Shown here piece by piece: positions 33,451-44,519 of a stretch of 64,000 bases of DNA; positions within the stretch are counted from its first letter, which is position 1; each line of letters begins with the position of its first letter. The position numbers and the translations under genes were made by a program. Source of the DNA: Thinopyrum elongatum (Eukaryota > Streptophyta > Magnoliopsida > Poales > Poaceae). The stretch lies in the NCBI GenBank assembly GCA_011799875.1, contig CM022302.1:199808086-199872085 (forward strand). Direction: 5' to 3'. The notes under the pieces were generated by a model that made no database searches, was not told the DNA's origin, and saw only the letters and a list, made by a program, of their open reading frames with translations.

Positions 33451-33462
33451 TGGTATCAGAGC
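33451..33462 (+). other. LB primer binding site
   Basis: TGGTATCAGAGC, five bases after the LTR end. Confidence 0.88.
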
Positions 33463-36400
33463 AGGTCTGGCTGTAGGACGCCCTAGACCGCGCGAACGAT
33501 AGTAACCGGTAGTATAGAGTCTAGTCGGTTTGCTACACTTGTTTGTTGCATTTGTTTGTGCATAGCATGCATATAGACTAGATATTTTTCACTAACGGTG
33601 GATCTGGTGAGTGTAGGTGACATCAGTTTCGACCCACTACTTGCACCCTCCAGTTGCATTCTTTTTCGTTGGTGTGCTGTCATCTCCGTCCTAGCGGAGT
33701 GATGCCAAGGTGCTTGGTGTGTCAATCCCTTGCAAGATTGATGCACCGATACCACACCAATATATTCTATTCAGCCACCCCTATTGTTTCGGTGATAGAC
33801 TTGTTTCTATCCCGGATCTTGTCATTGCCCCACTAGCCGCGTTGGCAACCGTTATTGATCTTAGTTATCAGAAAAGGGCAATGCTCGCAAGACTTTCTTT
33901 TCATCACTATCCCTTCCTGCCATCCAACCTCTGGATGGGTACGGTTTTCTTCCGTCCGCTTGATGATGATGTGGTCATGACCCCTGTGTTCTGATCTACA
34001 ATCATCAAGTCCGTCTTCGCCTCTGTATCCGTTCAGCTGCAACCGGTGTAAGCCCCTGTTTGGTGTAGCTTTGTTTACACCACCTCCTTCCACACGTGGA
34101 TTCCCTTTCGTGCACATCGCCATAGCATGTTAGACCGTAGCACCGGAGTTTCCGCGAGATTTGTTTGCTTAGGTAGGCATGCATATTATTGCCGTGGATA
34201 GTTGTATATTATGATATTGCTTATGTGTGATCTTGTTGCTTTGTGTGTTTTTGTTTTTGTCTTTTCTTTTGCTTGTTTCTTTGGGCCCTTGGTGTTACCT
34301 TATTTTCCCCTTATGGAAGTTGCTCACTGACACTGGACTCAAATAAATCAATGAAGAGACAGTCATTTGGAAGATTAACTCAACAATATGGAATTTTCCA
34401 CCGACGCCTGATATTGGGAATATCTGGTCTGACCACAAATGGTATTCTGGATGGATTATCAGCATCAAATATACATCAATGTGCAATCATCACAACAGTA
34501 ATGATCAAAGCAGAAAGAAGGCAAAGATGTGTGCATGATCTACAGTACATTTCAAGTCAAAGGTATGGTTTATAAACAAGATGTTTCCTAGTCAGTTGAC
34601 AGCATATGCCCATACGTTCCCAGAGTCAAATCCGCAACAGTTGGCCAGAAGACAAAAACCAGTCAGGACACAAGCTTGCCTCAGGAATCAAGTGGCCAGC
34701 TGCACAGGTTTCCATAGATATGGTGAACATGCTGCCAAGGTCATACGAGTTACTCATAAAATGATGTCATCCCAGTGAGGATCCGACTATTGCATGAACC
34801 ATATAAGAAGAAGAAGAACGCCAGTTATAAACTTCAGTGTGATGACCAACAACCTATGGATAGTAAGCTGTATGGGACACTGACGAACCCTTGCCTGCCT
34901 TTCTTTAGTAACGGCACCACGCCTGTGTTCTGAGCTGTTTACGGCCATCCGGGGTGGATGCCGACTTTTATTTCTCTTACCAGCAACTGTCCGTGGTCTG
35001 AGCTGCTTTTCGGCCGTCTCGGGCAGCTGTTGAATTTCTTTCCGTAGCGGTGACCCTATGCTCTGAGCTGTTTTTCAGCCGTCTTAGGGAACTGTTACTT
35101 TCTTCTTATCGACACCGTCTCATGCTCTGAGCTGCTTTTCAGCCGTCTTGAGTCGGGGTTGAGTTATTCCAGTAATGTCCCAGATCTGAGTTGTAAAGAC
35201 CGTTCTGGTGGCTACTGGTTTATTTGCCGGTTCCATCCAAGGGTTCAGACAGTCGTTACCCTACAGCTACAACTTGAAAAGTAATATGCCTGCCGACATT
35301 TTGCACCCGACAACACCCATGGTCACCCGAAGAATCAAGAATACATAAGGCCAAGCTCTTTCAGCTAAGGATCCAGGCAAAGAAAACCACAATAAGAGAA
35401 CAAGATCGTCCATACAGGTATGGTAATGGATGCATGGTACAGATACTCCGGACAGTATGGATCGGTACCGATCACCATGGGTACACACCCACGGGGTCTA
35501 TCTCATTTGCAAGGACCCGATATCGAGTCAACCCGCTCAGCCAGCTATATATTCTCAGAAATATCAGAAGGGGATATTCAAGCTTGTCAGGTAAGATCAA
35601 AGTGTCAATTCAGCAGTTTGATTGCAGCAACAGTGTTAAAGCATTACACGGCCTACCATCCACATAGAGATACTGACAGACTGAGTAATCAGAAGGATGA
35701 ACAACAGTCTCGAAGCATGTGTCCTCACATATGGGAATCAGTTAAAGAAGAACCTGCCGTGCACAAAATTCTGCTGCCAGGACCACTGTCAGTCAAGACT
35801 GTGGATAATATCATAATAAGACTGTACACCTTTATGCTGGTCACGACAAGTGACTGTCAAATCTTGGGTACGAACATGATACCCGAGATAATAAAGATAC
35901 CCAAGATGTTTTACAAATTCTTGCAAGGAGTTAGTTTTCGCCAGGAGAATAGTATGATTTATAGCACCATTTGAACCTGGAGGACACATATCCCTTTTAA
36001 AGCAGCCCAATACAATGAGCAAAAGATTTCATGTCCACTGAGAGAATTTTTTCACAACTTAATGGACGGTCGTCCGTATTGGACTTCATTACCACACGAC
36101 CCTGAGGAACAACTCTCGGACTTGCAGGAAGGGCACGTATTTTAGTCAGGGTAATTCATCGCACCCCAGTTAAGGCAACAGACAAAAAAAGGAGTGAAGT
36201 CAGAGTAACATATGAAGTAAGATTTGCCAGAAAAAGGATCCACTGAAACAAACCACCCTGAAGTCAGGTAGTTAGACAGATGAAATTTAATGGGAACATT
36301 ATACAAAGGCAAAAAGGAAACCCGAGTTGGAAACGGTTTCCTTAAGTGGGAATATTCATGTTTGACCCCTGAGCAACCAAATCTCGAGGATGAGATTTCT
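33463..36400 (+). other. LB internal domain, apparently non-coding
   Basis: About 2.9 kb. The longest plus frame (35420-35974, 184 codons) has no protein motif I recognise, and no RT, integrase, RNase H or gag signature is visible. Notable contents are a tandem hairpin repeat (34930-35220) and a Gypsy pol-end phrase at 36370-36410. The conserved interior of LARD elements is thought to act as structured RNA for packaging; that is established for the class and inferred here. Confidence 0.7.
34930..35220 (+). repeat. Degenerate ~64-bp tandem repeat carrying a small hairpin
   Basis: Five copies begin with CTGAG at 34930, 34998, 35063, 35127 and 35186 (spacing 68, 65, 64, 59). The core CTGAGCTGYTTTTCAGCCGTCTT contains a GCTG-TTTTT-CAGC stem, clearest in copies three and four, decayed in the fifth. 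Confidence 0.8.
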
Positions 36401-36416
36401 TTAAGGGGGGTAGGTT
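36401..36416 (+). other. LB polypurine tract
   Basis: TTAAGGGGGGTAGGTT directly before the 3' LTR. Confidence 0.75.
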
Positions 36417-39400
36417 TGTTCCCTGCATTTTGCCCATTTTCTTTTTCTTTTGATTTTGGTCTGGTTTTGCTTTTCTGTGGCTTAGTGGTCTTGAAACCTG
36501 GAGAGATCACCCTCGATTCCTCTCCCAAGTGGCATGTCAATCTCAAAACCATCTCAAGACCATATCATTTTCATCTTGGACCAATCCCAATATTCTTTTC
36601 TTTGGGAATATTCCTTTTTTTATTAAAGGAATAACCCTGTCTGTCCTGGGTTGTGAAGCAACACACATTTCCAGCATTCCAAAGATTCCCAAATAATTCT
36701 CATAAATTGTTTGGGTCATATATTCCTCAGATATGTCAAAATCCTTCCTTGCCATGTTCAAAAATATTCCACCAATATTCCTTCTCTGATTCTGCCCCAG
36801 CTGGCAGTTTGTGAAGCAAGTACCCTTTATCTTTGCTTGCTTGCTCTCAAACTTTTTGGGCATTGTTTACTATTCATATCATTGCCTCATGCCAAAATTC
36901 AACCCAAGTGGGCTAGTAAATCTTCCTTGGCAAATTTCCAAAGTTTCCAGTCAGCTGAAAGCTTAATGAAGGAAGTACTAGCTAGCTTGATCCAATTGAG
37001 TTGAAATTTTGCAAGCATCTTCATATGATCAAATTAACACTGTCCACAAGATTTGAGCATCATCCCATCATCTATATGATCACAGCATCAAATCTTGGCT
37101 ACTGGTTATATTTTCCTGTTGTAAAGCAACTATATTTTATATTGCTTCATAATTGCTGAAAATTTACCAAATCATTCTCCCACCCATATAACACCTCTCC
37201 AACAAATTTGGGCTCATTTCATCTAGCCATTTATCCTCAGTTATTTTTCTAAAATTCAGTCCAGTGGGATGCTGTGTGAAGGAAGTACCATTTTGGTTTA
37301 TCCAAATGGTATGAAATTTATACAGTGTCTTCATATGCCTAAATAACTAGCCTCCTCCAAATTTCAGCTCAATCCAAGCCAGTGTGTGAGTGCCACTTCA
37401 AGACTTGTAATTCTGGTCACTGGAGCCATTTGAACAGCAAGTGCTAGTTTAACTCCTCCGTTTGATCTCAAACTTGGCAACAATGATCAACTTAGCATGT
37501 GATCACTCTCAGTCAAAGATCAGGGTCAAACACCAGATGAATCTCCCCCACCCCACTCCAAACACCTTGCTGTACCCTGCCTTCTCAGGTCAAATCAGTC
37601 ACCTCTTGAATCCATTTCCAGCCAAACACTCTCATGTCAACTCACTGACCTCTGAGTCACGCAAAAGACAAGGTGTTGGGTCAAGGCATGCACCAGTTGA
37701 CATTTTGGCGTGGTGACCACGTGGACGGCGTGTAGAACGCGCGCTCTGCGCAATGTACCCGTCGTGAGGTCAACTCCGGCCATCCCTGGCTTGTCCAAGC
37801 TTGTCAATTGGCTCCGCAGCACCCACGTACCCCCTCTCCAGAGCTGTCCCCCTCCGATTTCTTCCTCCCCACGCCACGGCAGCTCCGGCGAACTGTGCGC
37901 CAGTGACTGCCGTTGTCGTTTTCTTCCCCGAGCTCTCCCGAGCCTTCCCGACCCCGCCTGAACCCTCTCCGCCCCTCCGTGAATCCTCTGGACGACTCTC
38001 CCCGCTTCACCACGTGTTCCCGAAGCTCCGGCGCGCGGCGCACGCATCGCCACGGCCGTGCTCGGGCACCCGCGCCGTCCGGCTATATATAGCCTCCCGA
38101 GCCCCCTCCCGAGCTCACAAGCCACCTTCCCATCTTCCTCAGGTCCCGCCCAGCCACTTCCCCAAGATGGAGAAGCTCTCTCGAGCCACCACCGCTGCCA
38201 TGGCCGTCGCCACCTCCCTCTTAAATTCGTCCATCTCCGGCGTTCCCCGTCTCCGCCGAGCCCTCTGTTGGCCTTCCCTGTCGACGGAGACCACCCCTAC
38301 CCCTTTCCCCTACCACGGAAGCCACCGGAGCCCCTCCCTCGCCGTGGAGCCGCTGCTCTCGGCCACCACTGCCGTGGCCCACTCTGGCAGCCCCCGTGGC
38401 CAGCGCGGCCACCCTCGGGCGCGGGATGGAGCGGTGCGTCCATATCCGATGACGCCCCAGCCCGCCGTGGCCTCCTGCCACCAGCGCCGGTGAAGCCGCC
38501 ACTCCTACTGGTCTTGGTCGGGGGAGAGAAGAAGAGGAGGAGGAAGGAGGAGAGGGAGGAGAGAGAGAGAGGTGGGACCCGCCGGTCAGCTTAATAAGAA
38601 AGTCAAACCCCAGGCCCGCTGACTTAAGTGGAGGCGTATTCTTCGGAATACGTCTTCCCCTCTCGAAAACGCCTTCTGCTGCAGTGCACGACCCGCCGAG
38701 CTATCAGGGACCCTGTTGTAAATATTTTCTTTATAGATAGGTCCCTGGCAGAAAAACCATCACATCTTTTTGCTCGTAACTCCGATCGAGGTGATTCCAA
38801 AGCCCACGTCTTCGTCTCTTCGAGCCCGTTCTGTTGGTACCATTTTCATCATGTGTTCACACAGTGGAAATGAACATTTTGCCCCTGTCCGTAAATAGCC
38901 CCTCTGAAGGAGAACTGTTTTCGGCGATTCCTTCTACGAGCTTCTCGCACTTCTTTCCGTTGGATCCCTCATACCCAGGCAAGCCACGACAACCACTTGC
39001 ATGATAGATTTGCAGTAGCTATGGTTTCTACTTGAATAATTATTTAATATGTGCATGTTAATATTTTTATGCTCATGTGACATGCTCGCTATCAAGTACT
39101 TATTAGTAGAGTTATGCTCATGCTTAATCCTTGCAGTAGTTCATGCTAGGTTGATAACATGTCTGCTTGTTCATTAAATGATTGTTATAGACATACTGAG
39201 GTTATTCATGCTCATCATGATCATCTGCATTTAGCTGGATAAATGCTTGCATGCTGTTGATACTATGACCAGATAGTATGCTTTCCATCCCTGCTTAGGT
39301 TGTATCATATTCATATGCAATATGACTTCATCCTGTTATCATGACTCAGCACATCATCATTCAAATTTAACCGTATGTTCATCGAACTTGAACACCTGTT

Positions 39401-40731
39401 GGCTGAGTCATAGTGTGGACTGAATCGAGCTCACCAGTGCAACCACACTTGTTGGGATGGGGCAGCCCTAATTCGGTCTATTGTCATGCCTCTCGCCGGT
39501 ACCTCCAACTAGGGAAGGTTATGAGCGCGTGCTACCCTGATCAGGTAGGCGGCTATAACCTTGTGAACCCAGTTGAGTTATTGGATCTAGGTCCCCGTTT
39601 GGGACAGTTTTGTTTGGCCACGACGGTGGCAGGTGTCGGAAGGACACAGGGGTCACCCATGACATAGCCCAAAGGGGAGTTTGTCGGAGTGGCCGGGAGA
39701 GTGTCAGGCAATAGATTGGGTTTTGTCGGAACGTCGTTGGTCCACCCAAATGGGAGCACAAGGCCATGAGTTCCGTGGTGTGGGTACTGTGTACTAACCT
39801 CTGCAGAGTGTATATAATCTATCGATAGCCGCGTCCTCGGAGATGGGCACAGTTCATAGTAGGACACACTATGGGTCAACAGTATAATAATCTTGCTTAT
39901 AACAACCCGGTTCGATGAGGAAGAAGTTGGTTGATGTTTATGTGATCGCGAGAGGATCACCGGTGTATCGAGGATACCGATGTTGATTGATCGTGATCAC
40001 GAGAGGATTACCGTGGTGTCATGGATACTGGATTTGGTTGATAGTGTTATGTGGTGATCTCGGGTAAAGACCAAGCTCCTTGTGATCATGTTATCACTAC
40101 GGTACTGTAATACCAAGTTTGGTTGGTCCCGAGGTTATCGTGTGGCACACACGATGGTAAGTTCTTGCATGTGGAGGTTACGGGGTAACCCCGAACAGAG
40201 TAAGTTGCATCATGATAATTTTAACCTGTTGCATGTAGTGACATCCTACTCACATGACCTGCCATATTGTTCTAGCATCATCATGTTTACACCTGCTTAA
40301 CCTGTAAATGCCATGTTGTTGCTTGTCTTGACCGCTTTGGTTGCTGTGAGCTTGCGAGTACATTCAAAGTACTCACCTGGCGTGTCATGCCAGTTTGCAG
40401 GTCATGCCATGATTGCTTGCTTGTCGAGGATTCCGAGTTCGCGAGCTAGGATACGCGTTCCAGCCAGAGTCCCTGCGGAGTGGAGTTCAACACCGCCGTC
40501 GTTGTTCCGCTACCGAGGATACTCCGCTTCCTCGGTTTGTTCCACTGTTAGCATAGAGCTACCCTGGGCAGGCGTAGTATCGCCGTGCCGATGTATTCCT
40601 TGTACCTTTGTGACCTTATTCATAGTAATAAAGAGCTGATTTGTTCTATGCCAATAGTGCCGTATTCCAGAAGACTTGTCTCTGGGATGGAATACAAGGC
40701 GTTCCGGTTTCCTCTGAGCCGGGGTGCCACA
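36417..40731 (+). repeat. LB 3' LTR (4315 bp)
   Basis: Near-identical to the 5' LTR. Its first bases read TGTTCCCTGCATTTT where the 5' LTR reads TGTAACACCCTGGATTTT. Confidence 0.93.
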
Positions 40732-40743
40732 TCCCCGCACCAT
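40732..40743 (-). pseudogene. G1 antisense ORF, first codons
   Basis: The minus strand reads ATG GTG CGG GGA (start codon at 40743-40741) and then meets the LB insertion. The last bases fall in the tcccc target copy. Joined across LB, the frame continues at 29123 without a shift. The start is the first ATG downstream of a TATA box 67 bp away, and no upstream ATG intervenes. Alone it codes for four residues, so LB separates the promoter and start codon from the protein body. Confidence 0.7.
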
Positions 40744-40809
40744 TGTGGAAGAAAGAAACAAGGAAAAGAGGAAGGAGAAATGTGTGAGTAAGCCCTCGCC
40801 CGTGCCTCT

Positions 40810-40818
40810 CTTTTTATA
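40810..40818 (-). promoter_or_regulatory. TATA box of the G1 antisense ORF
   Basis: The minus strand reads TATAAAAAG within CGCCTATAAAAAGAGAGGC. The ATG is 67 bp downstream, leaving room for a start site about 30 bp below the box and a short pyrimidine-rich leader (TTTCTCCTTCC). This is a strong plant core promoter shape pointing into the ORF. Confidence 0.6.
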
Positions 40819-41300
40819 GGCGAACGTGGCCGAGGGCTGGCTCCTCATCCAGGAGGCAACCGCCCCACTCCTCCAATCCAGTTCCTCTGAGTCACTGACA
40901 GCGCCCAGAATCAAGACCGCCCTCCTGCGCCTATCCACGGCGCCTGGCTTTCTGCCATGACACCCATTTCCGCACCCCGTGCATCCGCCACCAACCCTGC
41001 GCAATGCATGCAGCGTACGTGGCGGAAACGGCAGGAGCGGTGGAACGAGTGAAATGGCCGTTACCCCCCCCCATGATCGTGGGCAACCACGGGCCATTAT
41101 GTGGGTAACCCCACGTCGTCCTACATGACGCACGGGAAAACCGGAAACTGACTCAAACACAGGTTAATGAAGAAGCAAAGAAGATATCAAGGAAAAAAGG
41201 AGAATCATACCACAGCTCGGCCAAGGTGCTCGCCTAAGTACTTGTTAGGGCCTTCCCCAACGATACCTGGCAGCACGTATGGGCCAGGCCCAGGGGCTCC
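40819..41300. other. G1 region between antisense promoter and 3' LTR
   Basis: About 480 bp, the presumptive upstream regulatory region for the antisense ORF. It has a C run at 41055-41064 and no gene. It ends in CCCAGGGGCTCC, a weak polypurine tract for G1. Confidence 0.55.
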
Positions 41301-42230
41301 TGTCAGTGCAACAAACATTTATGTTTGTTGCCCTGACTTGTACACAGGCGTGTTGGCTCTGTTTAGCTACACCAATGTCCAAAGCAATGCCAAGACAGAG
41401 AAGCAGCTCTTTGAGATGTCAAAGGGCGGATCAAGAATACCAAGACAAATCAATATGACTAGATATCACCTTGGGAAAGACACCCTTGCCGGGCAGGAGA
41501 GCCTGGCCAGGTCGAGGTCGCCCCAAGGACGAGCCCAAGATTTTCCCCCGCAGGCTTGCCGGGATCACCAAGGGCGGTTCTCCCCGCCAAGGCACCACCA
41601 CTCCGCCGCTCCACCGCATAGCGACGCAAGTCACTTATCAGCGTGGTGTCGAGCCCCTAAGTGACTAAGTGGCCTCTACTAAGCACGTGGCGACCTGTTG
41701 GAAAACAAGATTTATCCAAGTGACACCTGTCCAGAGGCATGTCAAGCTGATAAACAGAAGATAGTTAAGCGGCACGGTAGGCTTGCCGGGCTATGTCCAC
41801 AGCATGACACCTAGCAGTGCATTTAATGTGCTTTGTCCTAGCTGCCAGAGTTAGGTATGATAGCACTGTTAGCTGTCTAATCACTAGATAAAGACTATTT
41901 TGCCACTGTGGTCACCCCTTAAACTATAAAAGGAGGTCCAAGGCAACAGGGCAAAGGATTCGGACCCCAACACACTTGTACGCGCGTAGCTGCTCTCCCC
42001 AAGGCATCCTTGCCGGGATTGAGCGTCGTGTGCCCATTGTGCTCTTCCACTCAATCCACCAAAGCAGGAGTAGGGTTTTACGCTATCCAGCGGCCCGAAC
42101 CTGGGTAAAAGCCACCAGCATCAGCACCGTCGTGTTGTTCTATAGTTTCTGCTCTTTGTGCAACGTGATCTCCCCCTCGCCAAACCACAAGGGGATCATG
42201 GCCCCACAGGTGTTCGTGACCCCCACGACA
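41301..42230 (+). repeat. G1 3' LTR (930 bp)
   Basis: Begins TGTCAGTGCAACAAAC and ends CCCCACGACA, followed at once by gagat. TATAAAAG is at 41925-41932. Confidence 0.95.
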
Positions 42231-42775
42231 GAGATGCTTGAGATTTTCAATGAATATGATTTGAACAAGTATATCAGTACCGGCCCTTATGTGCCTCCTA
42301 TTGATCCTTTGCATCCTACCCCCAATGAGTATCTTGACATGGTTCGTAATCTTAGAGCTATTGATTTTATCATTAGAGGATTGCCTAGAAATTTTCTTCT
42401 ATGCTTGCCTACCTTTGAATGTGCTTATACTATATGGAAATATCTTGAGGAGCGCTTTCCAAATTACTCCTTGAAAAATCTAGATGAGATTCTTCAAAAG
42501 TCTATTAGAATTCATAAAATGCACATTGTCATGGTCATAAATCTAATGAATCACTTGCTCTAGGTGATGATCACTTACATGATGATTTTGAGCATGGATA
42601 TTATGATGAAGATGAAGATAGTGACTTTGACCTTGAGGAATCAATGAGACATTTTGGTCTTATGCCTAACCTTCGTGGTTACATGGCCGGAGGGAAAGAA
42701 TGGATTCCTGAGAGTGGATGTACTGATCATATGACCGGAGATAAGGACATGTTCTGTGAGCTTGCCCAAAAATGA
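42231..42775 (+). pseudogene. E2 gag remainder and protease
   Basis: Resumes E2 after G1. The Gag domain continues (NEYDLNKYISTGPYVPP-like to 42510), but near 42520 the sequence jumps to an acidic segment (YYDEDEDSDF, 42600-42630) without the CCHC knuckle present in E3 gag, so the middle of gag is deleted. The protease motif reads ESGCTDHMTG at about 42711-42740, where the catalytic residue should be Asp (DSG). A shift in the A run near 42768 breaks reading into the integrase. Both the knuckle loss and the Asp-to-Glu change predict a non-functional product. Confidence 0.82.
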
Positions 42776-43928
42776 CGGCCCACGCAAGTATGTAACTTTT
42801 GGAGATAACTCCAAGGGTAAGGTACTTGGCCTTGGTAAGGTGGCCATTTCCAATGATAGCTCTATCCAAAATGTTATGCTCATTGAATCTCTTGGCTACA
42901 ATCTCCTTTCTGTATCTAGACTAGCCGACTTTGGTTTCAATGTTCTATTTACTGAAGTAGATTGCCAAGTTTTTCGTAGAGATAATCATAATATGGTCTT
43001 TACCAGTATTCGTAGAGGTGATCTTTACATTGTTGATTTCACTAAGAGAACCCAACCTCGTACTTGCTTAATTGCTAAATCTTCTAAAGGTTGGTTATGG
43101 CATAGAAGGTTAGGTCATGTGGGCATGCAAGATCTTGATAAGCTTATTAAAGGTGATCATATCCTTGGTGTTAAAGATGTCATATTTGACAAGGATAGAC
43201 TTTGTAGTGCTTGTCAAGCAGGAAAACAGGTTGGAGGAAGACATCCTGTGAAGAACATCGTGACCACGAGAAGACCGCTTGAGCTACTTCATATGGATCT
43301 TTTTGGTCCCAACGCCTACAAGAGTCTTGGTGATAACTCGTTCAGTTTGGTCATTGTTGACGACTTTTCAAGATTTACGTGGGTGTTCTTTCTTGATGAC
43401 AAATCGCAGGTCCAAAAGATCTTCAAGAACTTCGCTAAGAAGGCCCAAAACCAATTTGAAGTGAAGATCAAAAAGGTTCGAAGCGACAATGGAACGGAGT
43501 TCAAGAACGCCAATGTGGATACTTTTCTTGATGAAGAAGGGATTTCACACAAGTTCTCGGCTACGTACATGCCTCAACAAAACAAAGTTGTTGAGAGGAA
43601 GAACCGGACACTTATCGAGATGGGAAGAATGATGCTTGATGAATACAAGACTCCAAGACACTTTTGGGCGGAAGCGGTTGAGACAACTTGTCATGCTACG
43701 AATCGACTATATCTTCACAAGCTTCTCAGCAAGACGGCATACGAGCTTCTCACCGGTAACAAACCCCAAGTTGGATACTTTCGAGTATTTGGCTCAAAGT
43801 GTCACATTCTTGATAAGCATCATCGCTCTAAATTTGCTCCTAAATCTCATGAAGGTTTCCTACTCGGTTATGGCTCAAACTCTCACACTTACCATGTCTA
43901 CACCAATTGCCAAAGATGTGAAGTTTGA
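42756..43928 (+). pseudogene. E2 integrase
   Basis: A 390-codon frame begins just inside the protease block (GKVLGLGKVAIS). It has the pre-integrase/HHCC finger WHRRLGH (about 43098) to CSACQAGK (about 43207). The DDE core is complete: D in MDLFGP (about 43295), D in RSDNGTEF (about 43481), E in VVERKNRT (about 43590). The residue before VVE is Lys (QNKVV) where Gly is usual. It extends through the C-terminal region to YGSNSHTY, then ends at a shift near 43910. It is the best-preserved E2 domain, but the RT that should follow is absent from the window. Confidence 0.9.
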
Positions 43929-44078
43929 TGAATCTAATGGCTCGCAAGTAGAACAATTGGCAATTGATGTAGGAGACAAAGATCCTTCAGAAGCAATCCA
44001 AGATTTGTCCATTGGCAAGATTCACCCAACGGAGGTGAAGGAGAGTACTTCGTCCGTTCAAGTGGAAGCCTCAACTTC
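43929..44078 (+). pseudogene. E2 integrase-RT linker remnant
   Basis: In a frame shifted from the integrase, the sequence reads KDVKFDESNGSQVEQ and continues to SVQVEASTSTT. This is the acidic, Ser/Thr-rich linker that precedes RT in SIRE-type Copia. It is cut exactly where CACTA begins at 44079. Confidence 0.7.
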
Positions 44079-44519
44079 CACTACAAAAAAATACACTTTC
44101 GTGATGACACGTGTTTGTCACAGTAGCTCACATTTTCTGTCATGCATGTATATCCATGACAATTTTATGACAGAATCAAAGATAGTCATACCTGTGCTGT
44201 CGTAGAAGTGTTCCATGACAATACCAAAATTATCATCACGGAAGTGTCCACTTCCATGACGATAAATCACGCGTCATAGAAGTGTTTTCGTCAAGGGTAG
44301 CTGACATGTGGCATCCACCATAACGGGTCGCCGTTAAGCTATCGGGTTCCGGTTTGGATCTGATAACCCGTTAACAGCCCTGACCAATGGGGATTTTCCA
44401 CATGTAAAATTCTCATTCGCCGGAGTGTCCACGTGTCAGCTCAGTGCTGGGACAGATGTCATCCAGCGAATGGATGGGACGCGCCTATGATACGTCGACA
44501 CGTGGCTCAGCAAAACAGT

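Larger units (their letters stand above)
29129..40731 (+). mobile_element. LB: LARD-like element with 4.3-kb LTRs inserted in G1
   Basis: LTRs 29129-33445 (4317 bp) and 36417-40731 (4315 bp) enclose a 2971-bp internal region. Target duplication tcccc is at 29124-29128 and 40732-40736. Primer site TGGTATCAGAGC is at 33451-33462 and a polypurine tract is at 36401-36416. No pol motif is visible inside; only a phrase before the 3' LTR (NLEDEISLRG-like) recalls the end of Gypsy polyproteins. Size and plan match the LARD description. The insertion splits the G1 antisense ORF after its third codon. Confidence 0.94.
8114..42230 (+). mobile_element. G1: Ty3/Gypsy retrotransposon, Tat-like lineage
   Basis: Flanked by gagat duplications (8109-8113 and 42231-42235). 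LTRs are 8114-9044 and 41301-42230. Order is gag (9146-11410), then protease, RT, RNase H and integrase (23118-27267). RT before integrase is diagnostic of Gypsy. An ORF on the opposite strand lies between integrase and the 3' LTR, an arrangement known from Tat-lineage elements such as maize Grande. Two insertions, LA and LB, account for about 23.3 kb; without them G1 is about 10.8 kb. The two LTRs differ at roughly 4-5 per 100 bases by eye, more than the LTR pairs of the elements inserted in it, as the nesting order predicts. Confidence 0.93.
6392..44078 (+). mobile_element. E2: SIRE-like Copia, split by G1 and cut by a CACTA
   Basis: Plus-strand Copia with 5' LTR 6392-7975, primer site 7978-7989 and gag start at 8031. 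It is interrupted at 8113/42231 by the Gypsy G1 with a perfect gagat duplication. It resumes with gag, protease and integrase to 43928 and a short linker to 44078, where a CACTA terminus begins. RT, RNase H and the 3' LTR are not in the window. The LTR belongs to the same family as the E3 LTR, sharing the palindrome array, TATA context and ends. The internal sequences share only the beginning of gag with E3. E2 gag has lost its middle, including the zinc knuckle. Confidence 0.9.

Noticed and set aside
35420..35974. 184-codon frame in the LB interior as a possible gene
   Set aside because: No motif, no composition shift, no start context. Length is possible by chance in about 3 kb with low stop density. 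Left inside the internal-domain entry.
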